Positions 25,622 to 34,503 of a stretch of 64,000 nucleotides of DNA are shown piece after piece (the first letter of the stretch is position 1; each line of letters begins with the position of its first letter). The position numbers and the translations under genes are program-made. Origin of the DNA: an uncultured Bacteroidales bacterium (GTDB lineage: Bacteria > Bacteroidota > Bacteroidia > Bacteroidales > Paludibacteraceae); NCBI GenBank assembly GCA_900542355.1, contig UQNE01000004.1:75940-139939 (forward strand), given 5' to 3'. The notes under the pieces are model-generated. The model did not search any database. It was given only the letters and a program-made list of their open reading frames with translations, and was not told where the DNA came from.

Positions 25622-25713
25622 TATTTATTTGGTTCTATCATCCTCGTTTCTATCCCTAACACTCGCAGATGCATAGACAACCAATTGATAATAATCATTT
25701 ACACGAAGCATAT

Positions 25714-26928
25714 ATGAAAAAGATTCTTTTTAGTGCAGCATTGGCGGCTTTTGCGCTCAATGTCTGTGCCCAAACCGACACTACTGCCCTCAAAACCGAC
25801 ACCATCGAGGGCTTTCGTTTTACCACTATCGACAGCGTGGCAATCACTCCCGTTAAAGACCAGCACCGCAGCAGCACTTGCTGGGCGTTCTCTACTGTCG
25901 GCTTCCTCGAGAGCGAGTTGCTCCGTATGGGCAAAGGCGAATACGACCTCAGCGAGATGTTTGTTGTCAGCCATACGATGGTCGATCGTGCAGAGTATGT
26001 AGTGCGTATGTACGGTAGCACCGAGTTCGCAGCCGGTGGTTCGGCGTATGATGTCATCTATTGCCTCAAAAACTACGGTATGGTACCGCAATCCGCTATG
26101 CCGGGTATTCTCTATGGCTCTACTCCCGCTGACACTCTCCCGGTGCACGCTGAGTTGGATGCTGTGGCAGGAGGCTATGTACACGCCCTCACCAATAGCA
26201 AACTCAAAAAACTGACACCCGTTTGGAAGCAAGGGTTGCAGGCTATCTACGATACTTATCTCGGTGCTTGCCCCGAGTCCTTTACCTACAACGGAAAACA
26301 ATACACTCCCCAATCGTTCGTTCAGTCGTTAGGACTGAATGCCGATGATTATGTGAGCATTACATCTTATACCCACCATCCTTTCTACACCACTTTCGCG
26401 CTCGAAGTGCCCGACAATTGGCGTATGGATCAGATGTACAATGTGCCTATCGATGACCTTATGCGTATCATCGACAACGCTATCAGCAAGGGATACACTA
26501 TGGCGTGGGGTGCCGATGTCAGCGAAGTCGGATTTACCCGCAAGGGTATCGGTGTGATGCCCGATGCCGACAAAGGCGCAGACCTCACCGGTAGCGATGC
26601 CGCACATTGGTTAGGGCTCACCGAGAAAGATAAAAAGGACGAACTGACCAAAAAACCGCTCCCCGAGATGCAGATTACCCAAGAGATGCGCCAACAGGCT
26701 TTCGATAATTGGGAAACAACCGATGACCATGGTATGCAGATTTTTGGTACCGCTAAAGATCAAAATGGGAAACGCTACTATATGGTCAAGAACTCATGGG
26801 GTACGCAAAAGAGTGATTACCACGGTATTTGGTACATCTCCGAGGCGTTTATGAAGTACAAGACCAACGATATCTTGGTGCATAAAGATGCTATCCCAAA
26901 GGATATTCGTAAGAAACTCGGTATCTGA
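25714..26928 (+). CDS. C1-family cysteine peptidase (bleomycin hydrolase/aminopeptidase C-like), exported
   Basis: A papain-fold peptidase of 404 residues with a Sec signal peptide (MKKILFSAALAAFALNVCAQ, 1-20). The catalytic triad is visible: Cys56 in STCWAFS, His339 in DDHGMQIFG and Asn360 in VKNSWG. Length and the GxPxS-type central region fit the bleomycin hydrolase (PepC) subfamily, which in Bacteroidales is commonly exported to the periplasm or surface. I chose the ATG at 25714, which opens the signal peptide, over an in-frame ATG at 25669. It is a single-gene unit with its own terminator. Confidence 0.9.
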   Translation: MKKILFSAALAAFALNVCAQTDTTALKTDTIEGFRFTTIDSVAITPVKDQHRSSTCWAFSTVGFLESELLRMGKGEYDLSEMFVVSHTMVDRAEYVVRMYGSTEFAAGGSAYDVIYCLKNYGMVPQSAMPGILYGSTPADTLPVHAELDAVAGGYVHALTNSKLKKLTPVWKQGLQAIYDTYLGACPESFTYNGKQYTPQSFVQSLGLNADDYVSITSYTHHPFYTTFALEVPDNWRMDQMYNVPIDDLMRIIDNAISKGYTMAWGADVSEVGFTRKGIGVMPDADKGADLTGSDAAHWLGLTEKDKKDELTKKPLPEMQITQEMRQQAFDNWETTDDHGMQIFGTAKDQNGKRYYMVKNSWGTQKSDYHGIWYISEAFMKYKTNDILVHKDAIPKDIRKKLGI

Positions 26929-27004
26929 TATGGCTCGTCTTTGCGGATAAAACTGCCAATGGCGTCGCCGCAATACAGAGCCGGTATAGCACAATCCATA
27001 CAAA

Positions 27005-27040
27005 AAGAGAGGCTTCCGTTGCAAGAAGTCTCTCTTTTTT
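27005..27040 (+). terminator. terminator of the C1 peptidase gene
   Basis: GAGAGGCTTC (27007-27016) pairs with GAAGTCTCTC (27025-27034) with one G-T pair, followed by six T residues. Confidence 0.85.
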
Positions 27041-27085
27041 GTGTCGTATGCCGTCCGAAAAAATGCTTGTTACATGTTTAATCGT

Positions 27086-27107
27086 CAATTAACCGTAATT
27101 AACGGAG
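27086..27107. repeat. dispersed repeat AATTAAYCGYAATTAACGG, copy 1
   Basis: This copy (with CCGT) overlaps the folK stop codon. Other copies are at 45822-45843 and 61273-61294. All three start with CA and end with AG, 22 bp in all. Confidence 0.65.
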
Positions 27108-27692
27108 AATGGATTTTATATGGTCTTTTATATGGCTTTTAATGGAGCCCCCATGTCCCCGCTGTGCAACATCCCCTCCTTTGGAGGTGCTTGGGGAGGT
27201 CTTTAGTATCTCTATCAGCGGTATCATTACAAAAGGTCTTAGGTGCATAAGCGGGTGGGGGAGTGTCAGTGTTGGTGTCTGTATTTGCAGCGACTTTCCT
27301 GCGGGAGTGAGATAAAAGAGCATATCTATATCGATTATGCGGTCGTGGTATTGCCTGTTTACCGACTTGTGCGTGCGTCCCAATCGCCGTTCCACTTGCT
27401 GTGTGCGCTGTAGCACCTCTTGCGCTGTGAGTGCTGTCTGCAAACATACACACAGGTTGCAGAACGAATGCTCCGACTCAAACCCCCATGGCTCCGAATA
27501 GAAAAAAGAGGAACAGCCTGCTTGCTGTCCCACTTCCTGTTCCAATAGTTCTATGGCATTTCTGAGGTTGGTTTCTCTGTCGCCTATATTGCTCCCCAAT
27601 GATAGATAGACCTTTGCCAAGCCTGAGTTGCTGCCGTATGATACCTTTGCTGCCATATCCTTTTCCTTCGTACAATACACCCCCAATGCCAT
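27099..27692 (-). CDS. folK: 2-amino-4-hydroxy-6-hydroxymethyldihydropteridine diphosphokinase
   Basis: Transfers pyrophosphate from ATP to 6-hydroxymethyl-dihydropterin in folate synthesis. Family motifs are clear: VYLSLGSNIGDRETNL, then SSFFYSEPWGFESE, then RTHKSVNRQYHDRIIDIDMLFY and LTLPHPLMHLRPFVMIPL. The start could be the ATG at 27692, which overlaps the cvpA stop as TGATG and suggests translational coupling, or the ATG 12 codons in. After about residue 160 there is an atypical tail of 35 residues, part of it encoded by a C/G-rich hairpin repeat also seen in the GH3 gene and the last codons by another dispersed repeat. The tail is probably dispensable. Confidence 0.94.
   Translation of the reverse strand: MALGVYCTKEKDMAAKVSYGSNSGLAKVYLSLGSNIGDRETNLRNAIELLEQEVGQQAGCSSFFYSEPWGFESEHSFCNLCVCLQTALTAQEVLQRTQQVERRLGRTHKSVNRQYHDRIIDIDMLFYLTPAGKSLQIQTPTLTLPHPLMHLRPFVMIPLIEILKTSPSTSKGGDVAQRGHGGSIKSHIKDHIKSILR
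27171..27203 (-). repeat. C/G-rich mini-hairpin repeat (copy 2) inside folK
   Basis: CCCCTCC-TTT-GGAGG followed by CTTGGGGAGGTCTT resembles the element at 11300-11329. It encodes part of the non-conserved C-terminal tail of FolK, on the opposite coding strand to the GH3 copy. Confidence 0.5.
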
Positions 27693-28198
27693 CAGTTAGG
27701 CAAACTGTTTGCCGTGGCGGTCGTTACTACATTGAGCAAGTGGTCGGCAGTATTGACAAATGGCTGATACAATACCGAGCCTTTTACAATCTCCGTGTTC
27801 CCAAAGCAGCCGAACTGTTGGTCTATTCGGCTGGCAAGAAACACCACTATAATCACTACCAACGCCCATTTGGCTGCCCCAAACACACCACCGCATAGTC
27901 TGTTCAGAAAACCGAGATGGATAGCACGCAGCAGTTTCGATAGCAATCGCCCGAGTATATTCAGTACGATGGCAATACCTAAGAAAAGCAGTGCGTAGGC
28001 AATCACATCGCATACGCCCGCCGGCCAAGTGGTTTGTGCCAATATCCACGCAGAGAAACGCGCACCCCATAGTCGCGCACCTACCACACCCAGTACCACG
28101 GCCAATATGGCAATTAGTTCGGTGATAAATCCCCGCATCAGTCCCCTAATCAGACCTATCAGTAGGGGCAATAGAAGGAGTGCATCAAGCCAATTCAT
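27692..28198 (-). CDS. cvpA: CvpA-family inner-membrane protein
   Basis: A 168-residue protein with four hydrophobic segments, starting LDALLLLPLLIGLIRGLMRG and containing ALLFLGIAIVLNILGRLLSKLL and GAAKWALVVIIVVFLASR. This fits the colicin V production protein family, a broadly conserved inner-membrane protein involved in envelope homeostasis; its molecular role is not settled. The stop overlaps the folK start by one base (TGATG). Confidence 0.88.
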   Translation of the reverse strand: MNWLDALLLLPLLIGLIRGLMRGFITELIAILAVVLGVVGARLWGARFSAWILAQTTWPAGVCDVIAYALLFLGIAIVLNILGRLLSKLLRAIHLGFLNRLCGGVFGAAKWALVVIIVVFLASRIDQQFGCFGNTEIVKGSVLYQPFVNTADHLLNVVTTATANSLPN

Positions 28199-28227
28199 TC
28201 GTCTTTCTTTGCTGTCTATCTACCAAA

Positions 28228-28266
28228 CAAGGAACCATCGCAAACCGTTTTGCGTATGATTCCTTG
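28228..28266 (-). terminator. imperfect hairpin between the DUF5689 gene and cvpA
   Basis: CAAGGAACCATCGCAAA and TTTTGCGTATGATTCCTTG form a stem of about 16 bp with one mismatch and one bulge. No strong T-run follows on the minus strand, so it may terminate weakly or process the transcript. Confidence 0.5.
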
Positions 28267-28280
28267 TCTGTTATTAGGTG

Positions 28281-29483
28281 TTACTCTGTCGGCTCTGTAG
28301 TTGCCGTATCGTCCTTCGGAGCCGTGTACTCCTTCGGAATCCATTTCTCATCTCCCGCAGCCATCTCTATATCGTTGAGTGTGCTGCTGTTGCCGATATG
28401 GATGTTCCTTGGCGTAATCGACCAGTCGTATTGATCGTGAGCATAGCGGGCATTGTCGCGGAATTGACCCAAGATACCTACAATCGTACCTTTGTAATTC
28501 TTGCAGTTAGTCACGCCGTTGGCATCCGCTCCGGGGAGGTAGAAGTGTGCAAACTTGCTATATTCCGAGTTGCTCACCAGCGAAATGTTGGTGCCGTCGG
28601 TGATGATTCGGCTTTGTGGGTATCCGATGTTGTTCGTCGTCGGAGCAAATACATTGGCATATTGGTCAGTCTCGGGGTCGCCGGTCTTGCAACTGTCCAA
28701 GGTGCTGTTGTTCTCGTATTGCCCTGTAAACCACACATTCTTCAATACTACCAAGCGCCCGTCCATCTCGCGCATCGCCTTCTCGTCGGTTACATCGAGA
28801 TAGTCTTTGATAGTTATGGTATCATATTGCAGCAATGCGGGATTAGGTATGCCCAATAGGGTTACTGCATTGCGGAATATGCCGTTCGGAATACGCCCGG
28901 GTGCCCAGCCCACTTTCTGAGTGGCATTCTGTGCATAGATATTGTTGTTGTATGCCGGTACGCACAGTTGCGGTTGGTCTCCGTAGCGGCCAATGCATAG
29001 CCCGTTGCAGCGGATCAGAATCTCTTGTCCCATTTGGTACATTCCGCCTACCGAACCTAAGTCCACCGATACGCGCAAGTTCTGCTGTTTGCCCTCTACC
29101 ACTTGTTGGATAACCAGCGATTTGTAGAAGTTGCCTCCGTAGTCATCGGTCGAGATACGCCCGCGGATGTAGATACCTGCACCACCGGTGGGCAGGGTAT
29201 CAAGCGAGAATAGGTAGATGCCGTCACCGTTGGTCGCACGAGTACGGTATTGCGAGGTATCACTCCAGAAATTGCCCATTTCTGTCATATAGGTATCTAC
29301 AAACTCGTTGAGTGTGTATAGATGATACTCTGTTTCTCGTGTCTGAATAAGGCTGTCTATGTTCTCGCCTTTTGCAAAAACATCATCCTCCGTTAGCGCA
29401 CGAGGTTCACAAGATGTGAATAACGCACCTGCCGAAATGGCAAATAATGTGGCTATATATAAGAATTTTCGTTGCATACTCAT
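28281..29483 (-). CDS. DUF5689 domain lipoprotein, partner of the adjacent TonB receptor
   Basis: A 400-residue surface lipoprotein with lipobox FTSC near residue 25. The sequence after it matches the DUF5689 pattern, an OB-like surface domain common in Bacteroidota: IYIRGRISTDDYGGNFYKSLVIQ and MGQEILIRCNGLCIGRYGD. The start overlaps the stop of the TonB receptor gene upstream, so the pair is translationally coupled. The two probably form a receptor-lipoprotein complex at the outer membrane. The ligand is unknown; in other Bacteroidota such pairs often lie near secreted nucleases or phosphatases. Confidence 0.83.
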   Translation of the reverse strand: MSMQRKFLYIATLFAISAGALFTSCEPRALTEDDVFAKGENIDSLIQTRETEYHLYTLNEFVDTYMTEMGNFWSDTSQYRTRATNGDGIYLFSLDTLPTGGAGIYIRGRISTDDYGGNFYKSLVIQQVVEGKQQNLRVSVDLGSVGGMYQMGQEILIRCNGLCIGRYGDQPQLCVPAYNNNIYAQNATQKVGWAPGRIPNGIFRNAVTLLGIPNPALLQYDTITIKDYLDVTDEKAMREMDGRLVVLKNVWFTGQYENNSTLDSCKTGDPETDQYANVFAPTTNNIGYPQSRIITDGTNISLVSNSEYSKFAHFYLPGADANGVTNCKNYKGTIVGILGQFRDNARYAHDQYDWSITPRNIHIGNSSTLNDIEMAAGDEKWIPKEYTAPKDDTATTEPTE

Positions 29484-32400
29484 TAGAATTTATAGGTTAC
29501 ACTCAGGTAGAAATTCATACCCCATGCGTAGTAGTACTTGCTGGGGAATTTCCATGCGTTGGGCGAAATCACTGAGTTCTCGTTATCACCTACACCCTGG
29601 CGTGTGTAGCGAGGCAAACGCGCCTGCTGGTATCCGCCCGTCTTAAAGTGGGTGTTGTTGGTCAGGTTGGTGATCGATAGGTTGATCGAGAGCGATTGGC
29701 GATTTTGCAAGTAGATTAGTTTACCTACGCTGGCATCGATGATAAAGCGGTTGAGCGGGTTGGTGGCTGCTAGCGACTCTTGCATCGATAGTATGTTGTA
29801 CGGATAGCGCAATACGGGTACGCCGTTCTCGTCAAGCACTGCATTGGTCGGGAAAGTACCATCGCCGGTTACCACGGCTGCCTTGCCGTCGGTCGTCTCT
29901 ATTGCGTTGGCATAACTGTCGCCATACCAACCGTTTACGGGCGTCCCGTCAGCACGCACACCCGTGTACAAACCTTTCATTCGGCGTGAGGGAGCCACGC
30001 TCAGATAGTTCCAGTCGTAGTAACTTACCGTTACATCCGCAAACCACATCTTCGGGTGGAAGAACGACAGTTTCAGGCTGGCATTCACTTGCGGTCCCGT
30101 TGCTATGCGCAACCCGTTGAGCAATACCTCGTCTTGCAACTCAAATACCGATTTGCCGTCTTTATCTTCTGCCAACGCCATTCCGTTCTCTGCCGAGGTT
30201 ACGGCCATAGCATTGCTCGTGTAGCGATAGTCGCCTACGCTTGCTACACCGGTCAATGTGAAATAAGTACCCAGTTTTACGGCCGCTGCGGCTTCTACAC
30301 CTATATGGCGGCGATTGATACCCGTAAGGGCTTGATTTACAAAGGTTCGTGCCTCATCGTCATAGTAGCCGTTCAGTTCGCTTCCGTCCCAGAATTGGGT
30401 GAAGAAACCGGTGATTCTACCGCGTACAATCGGGTAGTTAAATTCGTACGACAAGTCGCCGCCTGCTACTTTCTCGCTCGCTGCGTAGAAGTCTTTTAGG
30501 CTCTTGGCGTTGTCGTGCGTGTAGATAGTTCCGATGGCACGATCGTGTACGCGCTGCGAGATGTAGGCATTGCGGGCCAATGGGGCGCGAGTTTCTGCCA
30601 AAGCGTTGATCTTCAGTTGGTTCCTACCGTCTATCTTGTAGTTTACTCCCAACTTAAAGGCGGGATCTACAAAGTGATGAGCCTCGCCCATATAGGTCAT
30701 TCCCGCTTTGAGCGTACCGGTATTTGCCTGCTCAATGATTTCATCGGCTTGCGTACCAAGATAGTATTTTGCGTTGTCGGGATTCAGTTGCGAGAGATAC
30801 CATGCACGACCGTTGATCATATTGGTCGTGCGTTGCATCGACGAATAGGTCAGTTGCAGAGCATAGTACAAATCTACTTCGTTAAAACTCCATTCGTTTT
30901 GTGCCCATACTTTGGCGGTTCCCATATTGATTCGGTAGTCGTAGCCGAAGCGGTCGCCGTAGTGTTTTACATCATTGTAGTCGTTGGCAATGTCGTTCTT
31001 TTTTACATTCGCGATGTCCGTCTGCGATAGACCGGCATTCGTTGCCAACTCCTTAATATCACGGTCTGCAAACGGATCCACATCTATCCATTGGTTGCCG
31101 CCAAGCAGGTCATCTACGGTCTTGTAGTGAATACCTTGCGAGTATTTTCCTTCCAAACCGGCGGTGATCTTCAGGTGGTTAAATGCCGTGTTTACATAGT
31201 TGATGTTCACCATCGCCTCTTGTATATTGTTGTGTCGGCGTTCCAGCAAATAGCGTGCAGACCCATTCGGATTGGTGTAGTTGTTGGCGATGTTCGAGGC
31301 ATAGATATTATCCCAATCTATTTGTGTCGTCTTGTTGTCGCGGCTCTGCCAGAGGTCAACCAAGGTGTTGTACTGCTGAGCATTGATACTCGGACCGATA
31401 ATCTGTCCGTCGTGAGCCACCTGACCCATACCCATACCCAATCCGTTCATATCGGCACCGATGAAGTTGCCGTATGGATAGTGGCTGCCGTCTGCACCAT
31501 AGAGTTGCTCCGAGTTAGAATCGGCTATCTGTCCGTCCCACAAGAACGAAGGCAGATTGCGGTAGTAGTCCGGACGAGGGTCGGGAGCGTTGTAGAAAGT
31601 CAGTGCTGAGTTGCTGTAGAAACTGTAGTGATAGCCGGCGGCAAACTTCATCTTGTTGTCCTCGTCTATCTTTAGGTCATAACTCAAAATCACGGTCGGG
31701 TCGTACGATTTTACAATGCGTGAGTTGCGCACCTTGCCGTTCTGATAACCCCAATACGGGTTGTAACTGTTATGCCCCCACGAGGTCTTGTTGTATGCGT
31801 TGGTCAGGTCATATACCTCTTGCGTTACCGCTGCCGACTGACCACGCTCCGTCGGTGCACCAAAAGTGATGATAGATAGGCGATTACCCGTTTCAAACTT
31901 CTTTTCTGCCGAGAAGAAATAGCCCAACGAGTAGTATTTGATTCCCTCGCCGATACTTCCTTTTTGGTCTATGTAGGGCGAGAAACGGAAGGCCAACTGT
32001 CCGATAAATGACCACCCGTTCTGTAGCGGACCGCTGGCGTAGGTCGCATTCACACGCGCTTTGTAGTTGCGGTTCGTTCCGGCTACACCTACTTTCCAAC
32101 CTTGCGCATAGCGCGAAGCGTCCATTAGGTAGTTAGTCGATGTACCTAATCCGCCAAAGGTAAAATTGGTCGCACCTATCGGGTTTACCACCTCTTTGTT
32201 GCGACTGGCGTCGTTCAAACCGCCCATGGCTGAGAAATTAAACTGACCACGCTCTGCCGAGTTGAAGTTAATGCCGTTGATGTAGTTCTGCTCATAAGTC
32301 TGGTCATAGCCGCGTTTGCGGTAACGCGCTGTCGACCAAGCAAAGGAGGTCGTCGAGTTGAATACATCGTTGCTTGCCGACGAGGCAGATGCCTGTGCTT

Positions 32401-32782
32401 GTGTCTTACCCTCATCGTCGTTCAAGTCTTCGTCCGCAAGGTTCAGCAAGATCTCCTCTTGCGCATCGCGGGCGATGTCTTTCTGCAAGCGAATAGGCTC
32501 CATCTTGGTGCTTTCGTTCTCTTTCAGCACCACCAATTCGATAGTGGCAATATAGCCGTCGGCTTCTACCACTACTTCCTCGTCCATCGGCTCCAAGTAG
32601 AGCAACGCAAACTCGCCTGATTGGTTAGTCGTGGTCGAGATGTTCTGATTCGCAAGGGTGATCTTCGCGCCGACGATCGGACTATTCCCCGCTTCGTCAA
32701 CTACGCTGCCTCGCAGTGATGTCTGTGCCATCACACCCAAGGAGAGCATCAGCACAAACAACATTGAATAAACTTTTCTCAT
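29483..32782 (-). CDS. TonB-dependent receptor
   Basis: A 1099-residue outer-membrane receptor: signal peptide (1-20), carboxypeptidase-regulatory-like domain (about 21-105, TSLRGSVVDEAGNSPIVGAKI), a linker rich in Asp/Glu, a plug region (about 140-270) and a large beta-barrel ending in NFYLSVTYKF with the terminal Phe typical of Bam-assembled proteins. It overlaps the DUF5689 lipoprotein gene by one base. asnS ends 27 bp upstream, so all three may share a transcript. No SusD homologue is present, arguing against a classic polysaccharide importer; the substrate is unknown. Confidence 0.92.
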   Translation of the reverse strand: MRKVYSMLFVLMLSLGVMAQTSLRGSVVDEAGNSPIVGAKITLANQNISTTTNQSGEFALLYLEPMDEEVVVEADGYIATIELVVLKENESTKMEPIRLQKDIARDAQEEILLNLADEDLNDDEGKTQAQASASSASNDVFNSTTSFAWSTARYRKRGYDQTYEQNYINGINFNSAERGQFNFSAMGGLNDASRNKEVVNPIGATNFTFGGLGTSTNYLMDASRYAQGWKVGVAGTNRNYKARVNATYASGPLQNGWSFIGQLAFRFSPYIDQKGSIGEGIKYYSLGYFFSAEKKFETGNRLSIITFGAPTERGQSAAVTQEVYDLTNAYNKTSWGHNSYNPYWGYQNGKVRNSRIVKSYDPTVILSYDLKIDEDNKMKFAAGYHYSFYSNSALTFYNAPDPRPDYYRNLPSFLWDGQIADSNSEQLYGADGSHYPYGNFIGADMNGLGMGMGQVAHDGQIIGPSINAQQYNTLVDLWQSRDNKTTQIDWDNIYASNIANNYTNPNGSARYLLERRHNNIQEAMVNINYVNTAFNHLKITAGLEGKYSQGIHYKTVDDLLGGNQWIDVDPFADRDIKELATNAGLSQTDIANVKKNDIANDYNDVKHYGDRFGYDYRINMGTAKVWAQNEWSFNEVDLYYALQLTYSSMQRTTNMINGRAWYLSQLNPDNAKYYLGTQADEIIEQANTGTLKAGMTYMGEAHHFVDPAFKLGVNYKIDGRNQLKINALAETRAPLARNAYISQRVHDRAIGTIYTHDNAKSLKDFYAASEKVAGGDLSYEFNYPIVRGRITGFFTQFWDGSELNGYYDDEARTFVNQALTGINRRHIGVEAAAAVKLGTYFTLTGVASVGDYRYTSNAMAVTSAENGMALAEDKDGKSVFELQDEVLLNGLRIATGPQVNASLKLSFFHPKMWFADVTVSYYDWNYLSVAPSRRMKGLYTGVRADGTPVNGWYGDSYANAIETTDGKAAVVTGDGTFPTNAVLDENGVPVLRYPYNILSMQESLAATNPLNRFIIDASVGKLIYLQNRQSLSINLSITNLTNNTHFKTGGYQQARLPRYTRQGVGDNENSVISPNAWKFPSKYYYAWGMNFYLSVTYKF

Positions 32783-32808
32783 AAATAGTTGTTTTTGTGA
32801 GTATTAGA

Positions 32809-34206
32809 TTAGAATTCCGCGGTCTTTGGTGTACGCGGGAACGGAATCACATCACGGATGTTTTGCATTCCGGTTACAAACAGCATCAGACGCTCAAAGC
32901 CCAACCCGAAGCCGGCGTGTGGAGCGGCACCAAAGCGGCGAGTGTCCAGATACCACCACATATCCTTCATCGGGATCTGGCGGCGCTCTATCTCGGCATT
33001 CAGTTTGTCCAAACTCTCCTCACGCACCGAGCCGCCGATGATCTCGCCTATCTGAGGGAACAACACATCCGTACCCTGCACGGTCTTGTTGTCCTCGTTG
33101 ATTTTCATATAGAAAGCCTTGATGTCTTTCGGATAGTCGGTCATGATCACAGGCTTGCCAAAATGCTCCTCTACCAAGAAACGCTCATGCTCCGAACTCA
33201 AGTCATCGCCCCAGTTGCAGGGGAACTCAAATTTCTTGCCGTTCTTTATCGCTTCTTGCAGAATATCAATACCTTCCGTATAGGTCAAGCGCACAAAATC
33301 TGTTCCGATTACCGATTGCAGACGCGCTATCAGGCCCTTATCTACATATTGGTTCAAGAACTCCAAATCGTCCATACAGTGCTCCAAAGCCCAACGAACA
33401 CAGTATTTGATAAAGTCCTCTTCCAAGTCCATCAACTCATCTTTTTGGATAAACGCAACCTCCGGTTCAATCATCCAAAACTCTGCCAAGTGGCGGGGAG
33501 TATTCGAGTTCTCTGCACGGAAAGTGGGACCGAAAGTATAAATCTTTCCCAATGCCATCGCAGCCAACTCGCCCTCCAACTGACCGCTCACCGTCAGCGA
33601 AGTCTGCTTGCCGAAGAAATCGTCAGAGTAATCGATTTTGCCGTTCTCATCGTATTTCAAGTTGTAGAGGTTCTTGGTCGTTACCTGAAACATCTGCCCG
33701 GCTCCCTCGCAATCCGATGCGGTAATCAAGGGCGTGTGGAAGTAGAAATAGCCGTGCTCGTGGAAGTAGGTGTGAATAGCCATCGCCATATTGTGGCGGA
33801 TGCGAAATACTGCACCGAAAGTATTGGTACGAGGACGCAGGTGCGCTATCGTCCGCAGGTACTCCATACTCAGACCTTTCTTTTGTAGCGGGTATTTCTC
33901 CGGATCGGCTGTGCCGTAGATCTCCAATTCCGTCAGTTGAATCTCGACCGATTGACCTGCACCTTGGCTCTCTACCAAAGTACCGGTGGCAGAGATACAA
34001 GCACCCGTCGTTACGGGCTTCAAGGTCTCCTCGCTGAATTTCGAGAGGTCTGCTACAATCTGAATGTTCTTGATAGTAGAACCGTCGTTTAGGGCAATAA
34101 ACGATACATTCTTGTTGCCGCGACGACTTCTAACCCAACCTCGCACATTGATTTCTGTGCCAAAGTCAGTGCGCTTGAGCGCATCAATGATTACTGTTCT
34201 TTGCAT
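32809..34206 (-). CDS. asnS: asparaginyl-tRNA synthetase
   Basis: A class II aminoacyl-tRNA synthetase of 465 residues that charges tRNA-Asn. The N-terminal OB-fold anticodon-binding domain covers about 1-105 (INVRGWVRSRRGNKNVSFIALNDGS). The catalytic core has motif 2 (TFGPTFRAENSNTPRHLAEFWMIEPE, split here) and motif 3 (GFGLGFERLMLFVTG) near the C-terminus, followed by PRTPKTAEF. The length matches the family. The 297 bp upstream to dnaB hold a dispersed repeat and no other gene. Confidence 0.97.
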   Translation of the reverse strand: MQRTVIIDALKRTDFGTEINVRGWVRSRRGNKNVSFIALNDGSTIKNIQIVADLSKFSEETLKPVTTGACISATGTLVESQGAGQSVEIQLTELEIYGTADPEKYPLQKKGLSMEYLRTIAHLRPRTNTFGAVFRIRHNMAMAIHTYFHEHGYFYFHTPLITASDCEGAGQMFQVTTKNLYNLKYDENGKIDYSDDFFGKQTSLTVSGQLEGELAAMALGKIYTFGPTFRAENSNTPRHLAEFWMIEPEVAFIQKDELMDLEEDFIKYCVRWALEHCMDDLEFLNQYVDKGLIARLQSVIGTDFVRLTYTEGIDILQEAIKNGKKFEFPCNWGDDLSSEHERFLVEEHFGKPVIMTDYPKDIKAFYMKINEDNKTVQGTDVLFPQIGEIIGGSVREESLDKLNAEIERRQIPMKDMWWYLDTRRFGAAPHAGFGLGFERLMLFVTGMQNIRDVIPFPRTPKTAEF

Positions 34207-34275
34207 GTATATTTCAAATTTTCAATTTGCTATTTTGATACACAAACCGCCACTTTCCTTTCTTTTTGCTATCTT

Positions 34276-34330
34276 GTCTTTGAGCCGACTTTGTCGAAAT
34301 CTTGTCGAGACCTTGTCGAAACCTAAGACC
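34276..34330 (+). repeat. dispersed 11-bp-unit repeat, copy A
   Basis: It runs from GTCTTTGAGCCGAC through tandem units of the type RAYCTTGTCGA to CCTAAGACC. It lies in the 297-bp gap between asnS and dnaB. Nearby CTATTTCCTATCAAAATG is shared with copy B. Copies B, C and D are at 43681, 53171 and 61114. Confidence 0.8.
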
Positions 34331-34503
34331 TTAATAGTAAAATGTCATTTTGTCGCTGTTTTGTGCTATTTCCTATCAAAATGTATTGTTTAGAGAACCT
34401 CTTTCCCCTTTCGCCGGTGCTGAGGTATCTCTGTTGTTTTGCTTTGCGATATCTTTTTTCCTGTTCTGCTTGCTGCGATTTCTCATACAGCCTGTTGCGA
34501 TAA